NCBI RefSeq assembly: GCF_024206475.1
Contig: NZ_JAMBPR010000004.1
Span: 62,001-126,000, forward strand
DNA: 64,000 bases
Origin: Paraburkholderia sp. CNPSo 3274
GTDB taxonomy: Bacteria > Pseudomonadota > Gammaproteobacteria > Burkholderiales > Burkholderiaceae
Direction: 5' to 3'
Part shown: positions 1 through 7,985 of the stretch, one piece after another
Layout of the letters: every line of letters begins with the position of its first letter
How positions within the stretch are numbered: the first letter of the stretch is position 1
Notes under the pieces: model-generated
Seen by the model: the letters and a program-made list of their open reading frames with translations, nothing else
Told to the model about the DNA's origin: nothing
Database searches by the model: none
Position numbers and translations under genes: made by a program

Positions 1-482
1 TTGATGGCAAGCCGGTGCGGACGCCGCTCGCTTTGCAGCCCCGTTTCGATCAGCACGATCGCGATGGCGAACAGCACGCAGACCACGAGGATCGTCGCGA
101 TGGTCGTGGGCGTGAGGCTCGACGGCCCGAATGCGATCATGCACAGCGGGAAGCCCACGTAGCCGGTATTCGGATACGCGGCGGCAAGCCCGTCGATGCT
201 CGCATCCGCTAGCGGGCGGCCGAGGAACACGCGCGCGCCCACCACGGCGATGAACACGGCGAGCCCGGCAAGACCAAACGCGGCGACGAATGCCGGCTGA
301 TAAAGCTCGTGCCACGTTGCGTGCGCAAGGATATCGAAGAGCAGCGCGGGAAGCGCGAGCCACACGACGAAGCGGTTCAGCTCAGAAGCCGCGGCCGGGC
401 CGAGGACATTCGTGCGACGGCAGGCGAAGCCCGCGAAAATGAGGCCGAAAACCGGTAGGAGAGTGGAAACGGCAGAGAGCAT
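1..482 (-). CDS. AEC (auxin efflux carrier) family transporter, truncated by window edge
   Basis: The minus strand reads from an ATG at 482 to the window edge without a stop, so only the first 160 or so residues are present. They form about five hydrophobic segments, beginning with LLPVFGLIFAGF and followed by a polar turn with RRTNVLGP. The conserved AEC pattern of an early Asn in NRFVVWLALPALLF and the AYPNTGYVGFPL stretch are visible. Members of this family are inner-membrane carriers exporting organic anions or small metabolites; the substrate cannot be told from sequence. It is read in the same direction as the downstream flank and lies 68 bp beyond the stop of the efflux gene that precedes it on the minus strand. 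Confidence 0.85.
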   Translation of the reverse strand, partial: MLSAVSTLLPVFGLIFAGFACRRTNVLGPAAASELNRFVVWLALPALLFDILAHATWHELYQPAFVAAFGLAGLAVFIAVVGARVFLGRPLADASIDGLAAAYPNTGYVGFPLCMIAFGPSSLTPTTIATILVVCVLFAIAIVLIETGLQSERRPHRLAI

Positions 483-550
483 CGGATTCGCGAATGCAAG
501 GCGCGCGGACGTGCCGCGGGCCAGGGTGAAACGGAAGACGAACCGTTTCG

Positions 551-2116
551 CTAATCCATCGCCGCGTGACTCGTATCGACGGTGGCGGCGCTCGGGCCGG
601 TGCGGATCAGAAAGAGCAGCGGAATTACGAGCAGCGTAGCCACGAACATCATCTTGAAGTCGTTCAGATACGCAATCATCTGAGCCTGCTGCGTGATCGA
701 CTGGTTGAGCACGGCAAGATCGTACCGCGAACCGCTTTCGAGCATCTGCTGAACCGCCGGATTGAACGGGGTGATGTTCGCGGCGAGGTCCGAATGCGCG
801 ATCTGCGTGCCGCGCGTGACGAAGGTCTGCACGATCGAAATGCCGATACTGCTGCCGATGTTGCGCATGAGGCTATAGGTGGCCGTGCCATCCGCGCGCA
901 GTTGCGGTGTCAGCGTCGAGAAAGTCAGCGCGGAAAGCGGCACAAATACGAAACCCAGGCCAAAGCCCTGCACCACGCCCGGCCACACGATATCCGAGGG
1001 CGAGAGCACCAGCGTGTACTGCATCATCTGCCATAGCGCGTACGCGGAGACCATGAAGCCAAACAGCAGCATGACGCGCGCGTCGACGCGTTTCAGCATG
1101 CGCCCCGCTATCAGCATGGCGACCATGGTGCCCGCGCCGCTCGGCGCGGTAACGAGCCCGGTGGTCGCGACCGGATAGCCCATGAGGTTCTGCAGCATGG
1201 GCGGCAGCAGCGCGCGCGTGGCGTAGAGCACCGCGCCGATCACGAAGATGAAGAGCGTGCCCGTTGCGAAGTTGCGGTCCTTGAGCAGCTGGTAGCGAAA
1301 AAACGTGCCGGGCCCCGAGGTGGCCGTATGCACGATGAAGAAAGCAAAGGCAATGGCTGCAACCAGCGCCTCGATGCGGATCTCCAGCGAGCCAAACCAG
1401 TCGAGCTGCTCGCCGCGGTCGAGCAACGCCTGCAGCGCGCCGATGGCAAGCGCGAGCGTGGCGAAGCCGAATACGTCGAAGCGCTGCGTGCGGCCCGGCA
1501 CACGCGCGGGCATGAACGTCGAGACGCCGAAAAACGCGAACAGGCCCACCGGCACGTTGATGAAGAACACCCAGCGCCAGTTGTAGCTATCCGTAAGCCA
1601 GCCGCCGAGCGTTGGCCCTAGCACGGGGCCGACCATCACGCCCATGCCCCACACCGCCATGGCCTGCCCCTGGCGCTCGCGCGGATTGATGTCGAGAAGA
1701 ATGGACTGCGAGAGTGGCACGAGCGACGCGCCGAACACGCCCTGCAACAGCCGCGAAGCGACGATCTCGCCGAGCGTTTCGGAAAGCCCGCATAGCGCCG
1801 AGGCCACGGTGAAGCCCGCAATCGCGACTCCCAGCAACCGCTTCACGCCGTAGCGGTCGGCGAGCCAGCCGGTGAGCGGCGTCGCAATGGCGGCCGCGAC
1901 GATATACGAGGTGAGCACCCAGGTGATCTCGTCCTGGGAGGCAGACAGCGTACCCTGCATGTGCGGCAGCGCGACATTGGCGATCGTGCTGTCGAGCGTC
2001 TGCATCAGCGTGGCGAGCATGATCGAAAGCGTGATCATGCCGCGATTGAGCGGGGCTTCCTTGCCCGACTCCGCCCGATGCTGCGCGGCGGCGCCGTCCT
2101 GCATGACTGCGGTCAT
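551..2116 (-). CDS. DHA2-family (EmrB/QacA-type) MFS drug efflux transporter
   Basis: A 521-residue protein with about 14 hydrophobic segments, the layout of the 14-TM DHA2 drug:H+ antiporters. The family signature LDSTIANVALPHM occurs near residue 41, motif A (GWLADRYGVKRL) near 83, and an antiporter motif C-like GPVLGPTLGGW near 165. Such pumps expel hydrophobic toxicants, usually with an EmrA-type periplasmic adaptor and an outer-membrane channel; neither is adjacent here. The gene is divergent from a MarR regulator, and a palindrome overlaps its predicted promoter, so repression relieved by a ligand is the likely control. The start at 2116 gives the usual short cytoplasmic N-terminus. The exact substrate is unknown. 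Confidence 0.93.
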   Translation of the reverse strand: MTAVMQDGAAAQHRAESGKEAPLNRGMITLSIMLATLMQTLDSTIANVALPHMQGTLSASQDEITWVLTSYIVAAAIATPLTGWLADRYGVKRLLGVAIAGFTVASALCGLSETLGEIVASRLLQGVFGASLVPLSQSILLDINPRERQGQAMAVWGMGVMVGPVLGPTLGGWLTDSYNWRWVFFINVPVGLFAFFGVSTFMPARVPGRTQRFDVFGFATLALAIGALQALLDRGEQLDWFGSLEIRIEALVAAIAFAFFIVHTATSGPGTFFRYQLLKDRNFATGTLFIFVIGAVLYATRALLPPMLQNLMGYPVATTGLVTAPSGAGTMVAMLIAGRMLKRVDARVMLLFGFMVSAYALWQMMQYTLVLSPSDIVWPGVVQGFGLGFVFVPLSALTFSTLTPQLRADGTATYSLMRNIGSSIGISIVQTFVTRGTQIAHSDLAANITPFNPAVQQMLESGSRYDLAVLNQSITQQAQMIAYLNDFKMMFVATLLVIPLLFLIRTGPSAATVDTSHAAMD

Positions 2117-2165
2117 CGTGCGGTTGTCTTGCGGCTATCTTGATTGGGGGCGGAGCGTGCCGAAT

Positions 2166-2183
2166 TAATAAGCCTGCTTATTA
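2166..2183. promoter_or_regulatory. MarR-type operator palindrome
   Basis: Perfect 8-bp inverted repeat TAATAAGC / GCTTATTA with a 2-bp spacer. It lies between the divergent efflux and MarR genes and overlaps the -10 box (2180-2185) of the predicted efflux promoter. Size, AT content and symmetry fit MarR dimer sites. Binding by the adjacent regulator is inferred. Confidence 0.75.
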
Positions 2184-2207
2184 TACGACTCGCCCCCGCC
2201 GACGCAA
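2180..2207 (-). promoter_or_regulatory. Predicted sigma-70 promoter of the MFS efflux gene
   Basis: On the minus strand TTGCGT (2202-2207) and a consensus TATAAT (2180-2185) are separated by 16 bp. Transcription would start near 2172, inside the palindrome, leaving a leader of about 55 nt before the ATG at 2116. A second TATAAT at 2260-2265 lies 6 nt before the marR start codon. Confidence 0.6.
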
Positions 2208-2271
2208 TCGGTATCGCCAGGCAGAGGACGCTCGTGAGAAGGCGCAAGCCGCACGCCCGTATAATCGCGCG

Positions 2272-2715
2272 ATGACTACCGACCTCGAAAAGCGCTTTGG
2301 CTTCCTGGTCGTCGACGTGGGCCGGCTCTATGGCAAACGTTACGACGAGCTTGCGAAGTCGTCGCTCGAACTCACGCGCGCGCAGTGCCGCATGATCGCG
2401 TACCTCGCGCACTACGGCGACATGAATCAGGCGCGCCTCGCCGAACTGCTGGAAGTGGCGCCCATTTCCGCGGGGCGGCTGCTCGAGCGCATGGAAGAAG
2501 GCGGCTGGGTCGCGCGCACGCCCAACCCGGACGACCGCCGAGAATGGCTGGTGAGCCTCACGCCCAAGGCGGAAGGCGTGCTCACGGGCGCACGCCGCGT
2601 GGGCGACGAAGTCCAGGCGGAAGCCCTGGCGGGCTTCACGCCTGAAGAAGCCGAGCAGTTCAGCGCGATGCTTCAGCGGGTGCGCGCCAATCTCGGCGCG
2701 CTGGTGGAGCGGTAA
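2272..2715 (+). CDS. MarR-family transcriptional regulator
   Basis: A 147-residue winged-helix protein. The recognition region AELLEVAPISAGRLLERME (about residues 55-75) is followed by the wing containing NPDDRREWLVSLT, a standard MarR hallmark. The frame is open further upstream, but the residues before this Met are Arg-rich and unlike MarR N-termini, so the ATG at 2272 is preferred. There is no clear ribosome binding site; a TATAAT ends 6 nt before the ATG, which would fit a leaderless message. It is divergent from the efflux gene and probably represses both it and itself through the palindrome at 2166-2183. The inducing ligand is unknown. Confidence 0.9.
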   Translation: MTTDLEKRFGFLVVDVGRLYGKRYDELAKSSLELTRAQCRMIAYLAHYGDMNQARLAELLEVAPISAGRLLERMEEGGWVARTPNPDDRREWLVSLTPKAEGVLTGARRVGDEVQAEALAGFTPEEAEQFSAMLQRVRANLGALVER

Positions 2716-2721
2716 CGCGCG

Positions 2722-4212
2722 TTAGCGCAGCCGCACGAGCGTGGACTTGAGTTCCGTGTACTTTTCGAGCGCGTGCAACGACTTGTCGCGGCCGTTGCCG
2801 GATTCCTTGAAGCCGCCGAATGGGAAGTTCATGTCCCCGCCTTCGTCGTAGCAGTTCACCCACACCGTGCCCGCACGCAGCCTGCGCGAAATTTCATGCG
2901 CGTGCGTGAGGTTCGCGGTCCAGACGGCAGCCGCGAGCCCGTAGTCACTGTCGTTGGCAATGCGCACTGCCTCGTCGATCGTGCTGAACGTGATGACCGA
3001 AAGCACCGGCCCGAAGATTTCCTCGCGCGCGATCTTCGCATCGTGATGCGTATCGAACACCGTGGGCTCGACATAGAAGCCGCCGCCCTGGGCATTCACG
3101 CGTTCGCCGCCTGTCAGCAGCTTCGAATCCTTGCGGCCGGCTTCGATATAGCTCAGTACCCGGTCTAGCTGAATCTTGTCGATGATCGCGCCCATCGACA
3201 CATCTGGATCGAGAGGATTCCCAGGCTTATAGGCCTTCGCGGCCTCGACGAGCTTCGCAAGGAAAACGTCCTTGATCTCGTGATGGACGAGCAGGCGCGA
3301 ACCCGCCGTACACATTTCACCCATGTTGTAGAAGATCGCGGCCGCCGCCGCGTTCGCCGCACGGTCGAGATCCGGGCAATCGTGCAGCACGATGTTGGGC
3401 GACTTGCCGCCAAGCTCCAGCCACACGCGCTTGAGATTCGACTGGCCGGCGTACTGCATGATCTGCTTGCCCACGTTGGTCGAGCCTGTGAACGCGATGC
3501 AGTCCACGTCGCGATGCAGGCCGAGCAGCTTCCCAGGCTCCCCGCCACCCGGGAGCACGTTGAACACGCCCGCCGGAATGCCGGCCTCGTGCGCGAGTTG
3601 CGCCACGCGAATGGCCGTGAGCGGCGACTTCTCCGAAGGCTTGAGCACGACGCTGTTGCCCGCCGCGAGCGCGGGCCCGAACTTCCACGAAGCCATCAGG
3701 ATTGGGAAATTCCACGGCACGACGGCAGCTACCACGCCAATGGGCTCGCGCGTAACAAGCCCCACGAGATGATGATCGGCGGGCACGACCTCGCCGCCTA
3801 CCTTGTCGATGGCTTCAGCGAACCATTCCACGCAATAAGCCGCACCCGGCACGTCCACGGTCGTCGTGTCGCCAATGGGCTTGCCTGCGTCGAGCGTTTC
3901 GAGCAGCGCGAGTTCGTCGAGATGCTCGCGCATGAGCGCGGCCCAGCGCAGCAGAACGGCCTTGCGCGCACGCGGATTCAGGCCTGCCCATACCCCTGCG
4001 TCGAACGCGCGGCGAGCCGCGCCGACCGCGGCATCGACATCGGCTGCGCCGCAATCGGCCACGCTCGCGAGCACGCGGCCGTCGATCGGGCTCGCGCAAT
4101 CGAACGTGCGGCCCGAATACGCGTTGCGATACGCGCCGTCGATGAATGCGCGGCCTTCGATCGAAAGCGTCGCGGCCTTGTCCTGCCAGTAAGCGAGAGT
4201 TTTCTTTTCCAT
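2722..4212 (-). CDS. puuC: Gamma-glutamyl-gamma-aminobutyraldehyde dehydrogenase (PuuC-type)
   Basis: A 496-residue NAD(P)-dependent aldehyde dehydrogenase of normal length. Visible residues are the cofactor-binding Lys191 in VVLKPSE, the FTGSTNVG loop at 241-248, general base Glu266 in LELGGKSPN and catalytic Cys301 in EMCTAGS. In polyamine catabolism PuuC oxidises gamma-glutamyl-gamma-aminobutyraldehyde to gamma-glutamyl-GABA, and the neighbouring puuR, puuD, puuA and puuB-type genes support that role over other ALDH substrates. The start at 4212 has a GAGG ribosome site 7 nt upstream. It is read just downstream of the cupin regulator gene with an 80-bp gap, so the two may be cotranscribed. 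Its 3' end converges on marR with only 6 bp between the stop codons. Confidence 0.88.
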   Translation of the reverse strand: MEKKTLAYWQDKAATLSIEGRAFIDGAYRNAYSGRTFDCASPIDGRVLASVADCGAADVDAAVGAARRAFDAGVWAGLNPRARKAVLLRWAALMREHLDELALLETLDAGKPIGDTTTVDVPGAAYCVEWFAEAIDKVGGEVVPADHHLVGLVTREPIGVVAAVVPWNFPILMASWKFGPALAAGNSVVLKPSEKSPLTAIRVAQLAHEAGIPAGVFNVLPGGGEPGKLLGLHRDVDCIAFTGSTNVGKQIMQYAGQSNLKRVWLELGGKSPNIVLHDCPDLDRAANAAAAAIFYNMGEMCTAGSRLLVHHEIKDVFLAKLVEAAKAYKPGNPLDPDVSMGAIIDKIQLDRVLSYIEAGRKDSKLLTGGERVNAQGGGFYVEPTVFDTHHDAKIAREEIFGPVLSVITFSTIDEAVRIANDSDYGLAAAVWTANLTHAHEISRRLRAGTVWVNCYDEGGDMNFPFGGFKESGNGRDKSLHALEKYTELKSTLVRLR

Positions 4213-4292
4213 CAGGATGCCTCAATGATTTGCGATCCACCTTGCACGTCGCAACGCGGCGTCAGGTGAAACGGGTTCGCGCGATCAGGGAG

Positions 4293-4862
4293 TCAGAAGG
4301 TGGGCGGCGAATTGGCCGACACCACTTCGCAGACTTCGTTCGCGCTGGGATTGCGAAACCGGTGCGGGAAGCGGCTTTCGAAGTAGTAGCTGTCTCCGGG
4401 GTCGAGCAGCCACGTCGTGCTCTCCACGGTCAGCTCGAGTTGCCCGGCGACGACCACACCGCCTTCGTGCCCCGCGTGCACCAGCATTTCAGGGCCGGTA
4501 TCGGCAAGCGGCTGATAGACCTCGCGCATGATGCCCATGTTGCGGTCCTTCATGTTCGCGCCGGCCAGATAGAACTCGATCGATTCGTTGCCGAGGTTCG
4601 GCATTTCGCCGCGCCGCGACACGACTTCTGTCCCTTCCATCAGGTCAAATGTGAAGAATTCGGCGAGGCTCATCGGTATGCATTCGAGCAGCTTCTTGAG
4701 CGAGCCAACAGAGGGACTGACGCGACTTTGCTCGATCAGCGAGATCGCGCCATTGGTCACGCCCGCGCGCTTGGCGAGTTCGCGCTGCGACAAACCATAG
4801 CGTTTGCGAACATAGCGCAGGCGCGTGGCGACTTCGGATGACACAGATGCGGACTCGGACAC
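4293..4862 (-). CDS. puuR: XRE-cupin transcriptional regulator (PuuR-type)
   Basis: A 189-residue two-domain regulator. An XRE helix-turn-helix occupies about residues 12-68 (LRYVRKRYGLSQRELAKRAG...ISLIEQ), and a C-terminal cupin barrel about 110-180 contains HAGHEGGVVVAGQLEL and SYYFESRFPHRF. This is the architecture of PuuR, which represses putrescine-utilisation genes and is relieved by putrescine. Its position between the aldehyde dehydrogenase and puuDA supports that assignment. It is divergent from puuD across a 929-bp AT-rich intergenic region that probably holds its operators, although no clear repeated operator was identified by eye. Confidence 0.85.
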   Translation of the reverse strand: MSESASVSSEVATRLRYVRKRYGLSQRELAKRAGVTNGAISLIEQSRVSPSVGSLKKLLECIPMSLAEFFTFDLMEGTEVVSRRGEMPNLGNESIEFYLAGANMKDRNMGIMREVYQPLADTGPEMLVHAGHEGGVVVAGQLELTVESTTWLLDPGDSYYFESRFPHRFRNPSANEVCEVVSANSPPTF

Positions 4863-5791
4863 GATGAAGGACTGTTGGCAGTGAGACCACGTGGACAGGG
4901 CGCAGTGGAGTGTTGAATATTCTAATCAGTTTGCTTTATTTTGCGTCAGTACAAACCCCTGTAAGTTATTCGAAATATAAGTGCAGGAGCCGATATTTCG
5001 CACAGGGTGCTATTTCACAGGGCTCTCGGGGAAAGTGCTGACATCAAAAATTTGAAAAAATAATTGACGCCCTTTTTGACTCGTATATGCTGAACTACAG
5101 GTCGAACACTGCATCGTTTCTGCCGCGTTGCAACGCAAAAACCGCGTTTTATGCGAGAAACATAGCGAGTTGGCCGAGTTTGGAAAGCAATACATCGATG
5201 TCGTTCAATGTTTAATGCATCTCCCAAATTGACGAACTCGAATGCTTGAACCAGACGTCTTTTTCAACGCAACCAGTCGAGTGTTATTGTGAGAGTCCGT
5301 GGCCCTCTGGTGAGGTGGGATCGTAGTCATGCGAGGTGTCTTCGCAGTGACTGCACCGCCATCGCCGACGGCAGTAGCGGCAGGCTTGCCTCTCGCCTGT
5401 TCCTGTCCGTCTTCACGATCCTTTCCCGCCGCTCTGTTCGGCGTCACAACTCGGTCTCCGCACGCGCCTTCATTGCCGTCCACACGGACGAAGTCGCGTC
5501 GCTTCTGCCCTAGCGCCTCTCCTTCCTGCGTCGTTCGTTTTCTTCGCCGTCGTTGGTTCGCGAAGTGTCTTGTCGCGCCACTGCGATGTGGCTGCGCACG
5601 CCTGAACACCGTCGCACCTCACAACGGCAAGAAACGAACCGCCTACATGATCTCCACGCGCAGCGCCATACGTTAGCGCCGCTGCGCGGAGCACACAGGG
5701 TTTGTAGTTTTGCGTCCCGCAAGGCTGCAAGGTCATGTCACGCCCGTCGCGCCGACCCATCACGCACGGGCAAGCAAGCGAATCATTAGTC
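4863..5791. other. Long intergenic region between puuR and puuD
   Basis: The first 380 bp are strikingly AT-rich for this genome; the remaining 550 bp are normal in composition but show no convincing gene in any frame. Short open frames here are Arg-rich or low in conserved character. The region must carry the divergent regulatory signals of the polyamine locus and, if the promoter at 5064-5091 is used, a leader of about 690 nt in front of puuD. Confidence 0.6.
5064..5091 (+). promoter_or_regulatory. Candidate sigma-70 promoter upstream of puuD
   Basis: TTGACG (5064-5069) and TATGCT (5086-5091) with a 16-bp spacer lie in the AT-rich part of the intergenic region. It is the best -35/-10 pair seen on the plus strand here. 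Use in vivo is inferred. Confidence 0.4.
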
Positions 5792-6601
5792 ATGCGAATC
5801 AGACCATTAGTTGGTGTTACTGCCGACCGCACGATGATGGGACCGCACGCGTCACACGTTGCAGGCGAGAAGTACATCGCCGCGGCTGTGGATGGAGCAG
5901 GCGCGCTCGCATTCGTGCTGCCCGCCCTGGGCGAGCGGCAGGCTGCGGCCGACATTCTCGAAGCCGTGGATGGACTGCTTTTCACGGGCAGCTATTCGAA
6001 CGTAGAGCCGGATCGTTATGGCGGCCCGGCGAGCGAGGCAGGCACGCTGCACGACCCCGCTCGCGACGCCACCACGCTGCCGCTCATGCGCGCCGCGATC
6101 GAAGCCGGCGTGCCAGTGCTCGCCATCTGCCGCGGCTTCCAGGAGATGAACGTGGTGTTCGGCGGTACGCTGCATCAGCAGGTGCACAACGTTGCACGCT
6201 ATGACGACCATCGCGAGAACAAGGACGATCCGCTCGACACGCAATACGGTCCGGCGCACGCATTGAAGCTCGTGGAAGGCGGTGTGCTGCAACAGCTTGC
6301 GAGTGGTGCACGCGAAGCACGCGTGAATTCGCTGCACGGCCAGGGCATCGAACGGCTGGGCGCGGGCCTCGTGGCCGAGGCATTCGCACCCGATGGCCTC
6401 ATCGAAGCCGTGAGCGTAGCGAACGCACAGAGCTTCGCGCTTGGCGTGCAGTGGCACCCCGAATGGAAATACGCCGCCGACGCGCTGTCCACCGCCATCT
6501 TCCACGCGTTCGGCGAAGCCTGCCGCAACCACATGCTGGCCCGAATACCGGGCGGGGCCGGACACGACGTGGCGCACGCGCCGCGCGCCGCCCACGCTTG
6601 A
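5792..6601 (+). CDS. puuD: Gamma-glutamyl-gamma-aminobutyrate hydrolase (PuuD-type, class I glutamine amidotransferase fold)
   Basis: A 269-residue class I glutamine-amidotransferase-like hydrolase. The nucleophile Cys113 lies in AICRGFQEMNV, and His222 and Glu224 of the triad lie in GVQWHPEW. PuuD releases GABA and glutamate from gamma-glutamyl-GABA in the cytoplasm, the last step of the gamma-glutamylated putrescine route. The reading frame extends upstream to 5735, but the added residues are Arg/Pro-rich and the family begins close to RPLVGVTADR, so the ATG at 5792 is preferred. puuA follows 31 bp later and is almost certainly in the same operon. Confidence 0.92.
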   Translation: MRIRPLVGVTADRTMMGPHASHVAGEKYIAAAVDGAGALAFVLPALGERQAAADILEAVDGLLFTGSYSNVEPDRYGGPASEAGTLHDPARDATTLPLMRAAIEAGVPVLAICRGFQEMNVVFGGTLHQQVHNVARYDDHRENKDDPLDTQYGPAHALKLVEGGVLQQLASGAREARVNSLHGQGIERLGAGLVAEAFAPDGLIEAVSVANAQSFALGVQWHPEWKYAADALSTAIFHAFGEACRNHMLARIPGGAGHDVAHAPRAAHA

Positions 6602-6632
6602 TGCCGGCTCATACAAAACAGAGAGAAAGATC

Positions 6633-7967
6633 ATGCATGAAATCGACGAATTCCTGAAGAAGCACCACATCACCGAAATCGAAGCGATCATCCCCGACAT
6701 GGCGGGCATTGCGCGCGGCAAGATCATCCCGCGCAGCAAGTTCGAATCGGGCGAGGCGATGCGCTTGCCGCAAGCCGTGATGATCCAGACCGTGACGGGC
6801 GATTACCCCGAAGACGGGAGCCTCACGGGAGTCACCGACCCCGACATGGTGTGTGTGCCCGACCCCTCGACGATCCGCATCATTCCGTGGGCCGTCGATC
6901 CCACCGCACAGGTGATTCACGACTGCGTGCATTTCGACGGCACGCCGGTCGAGATCTCGCCGCGCCGCGTGCTGCGCCGCGTGCTCGACCTTTATGCCGC
7001 GAAGGGCTGGAAGCCGGTGATCGCGCCGGAACTCGAGTTCTATCTCGTGGATATGAACAAGGATCCGGATATTCCGCTCGCGCCGCCCATCGGCCGTACG
7101 GGCCGTCCGGAAACGGGCCGTCAGGCCTATTCGATCGAAGCGGTGAACGAGTTCGACCCGCTTTTCGAAGACATCTACGAGTACTGCGATATTCAGGGCC
7201 TCGAAGTCGATACGCTCATTCACGAAGTGGGCGCGGCGCAGATGGAGATCAACTTCATGCACGGCGATCCGCTCAATCTCGCCGACCGCGTGTTCCTCTT
7301 CAAGCGCACGGTGCGTGAAGCAGCGCTGCGCCACCACATGTACGCCACTTTCATGGCGAAGCCCATGGAGAACGAACCGGGCTCGGCCATGCACGTGCAC
7401 CAGAGCCTCGTTTCCGCGGAAAGCGGCCAGAACCTCTTCACGGGTTCGGATGGCAAGCCCACCGACATGTTCTATGCGTATATCGCGGGCCTGCAGAAGT
7501 ACACGCCCGCACTCATGCCGATCTTCGCGCCGTACATCAACTCGTATCGCCGCCTTTCGCGTTTCATGGCCGCGCCGATCAACGTGGCCTGGGGCTACGA
7601 CAACCGCACTGTGGGTTTCCGTGTGCCGTATTCTTCGCCGGCCGCGCGCCGCGTGGAAAACCGCATTCCCGGCGTGGACACCAACCCGTACCTCGCGATC
7701 GCCGGCACGCTGGCCGCCGGCTATCTGGGCATGACGCAGCACCTCAAGCCCACCGAGCCGCTCGTGAGCGACGGCTACTCGCTGCCCTACCAGTTGCCGC
7801 GCAACCTCGAAGAAGGCCTCACGCTGATGGGCTCGTGCGAGCCGCTCAAGGACATCCTCGGCGAGAAGTTCGTGCGCGCCTACCTCGCGCTCAAGGAAAC
7901 CGAATACGAAGCGTATTTCCGCGTGATCAGTTCGTGGGAACGCAAGCACCTGCTGCTGCACGTGTAA
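6633..7967 (+). CDS. puuA: Glutamine synthetase family, gamma-glutamylputrescine synthetase (PuuA-type)
   Basis: A 444-residue glutamine synthetase-fold ligase. The first 110 residues form the beta-grasp domain and the rest the catalytic domain, with metal-site and ATP-site stretches such as PELEFYLVDM, EVGAAQMEINFMH and GSAMHVHQSL. PuuA joins glutamate to putrescine with ATP, opening the Puu pathway. The ATG at 6633 follows a purine-rich GAGAGAAAGA ribosome site; the longer open frame upstream overlaps puuD and is rejected. The SpuC-type aminotransferase gene follows 18 bp after the stop. The true diamine substrate (putrescine, cadaverine or diaminopropane) is inferred from the neighbours. 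Confidence 0.9.
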   Translation: MHEIDEFLKKHHITEIEAIIPDMAGIARGKIIPRSKFESGEAMRLPQAVMIQTVTGDYPEDGSLTGVTDPDMVCVPDPSTIRIIPWAVDPTAQVIHDCVHFDGTPVEISPRRVLRRVLDLYAAKGWKPVIAPELEFYLVDMNKDPDIPLAPPIGRTGRPETGRQAYSIEAVNEFDPLFEDIYEYCDIQGLEVDTLIHEVGAAQMEINFMHGDPLNLADRVFLFKRTVREAALRHHMYATFMAKPMENEPGSAMHVHQSLVSAESGQNLFTGSDGKPTDMFYAYIAGLQKYTPALMPIFAPYINSYRRLSRFMAAPINVAWGYDNRTVGFRVPYSSPAARRVENRIPGVDTNPYLAIAGTLAAGYLGMTQHLKPTEPLVSDGYSLPYQLPRNLEEGLTLMGSCEPLKDILGEKFVRAYLALKETEYEAYFRVISSWERKHLLLHV

Positions 7968-7985
7968 ACGAAAGGAGACACAGCA

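Noticed and set aside
2713..2724. The palindrome TAACGCGCGTTA where the marR and aldehyde dehydrogenase stop codons meet
   Set aside because: It is only 12 bp, made largely of the two stop codons and CG repeats, and has no T-run; it is not a credible terminator or operator.
5205..5676. Open frames on both strands in the puuR-puuD intergenic region
   Set aside because: They are Arg/Ala/Ser-rich, overlap each other in antisense and show no recognisable domain or ribosome site.
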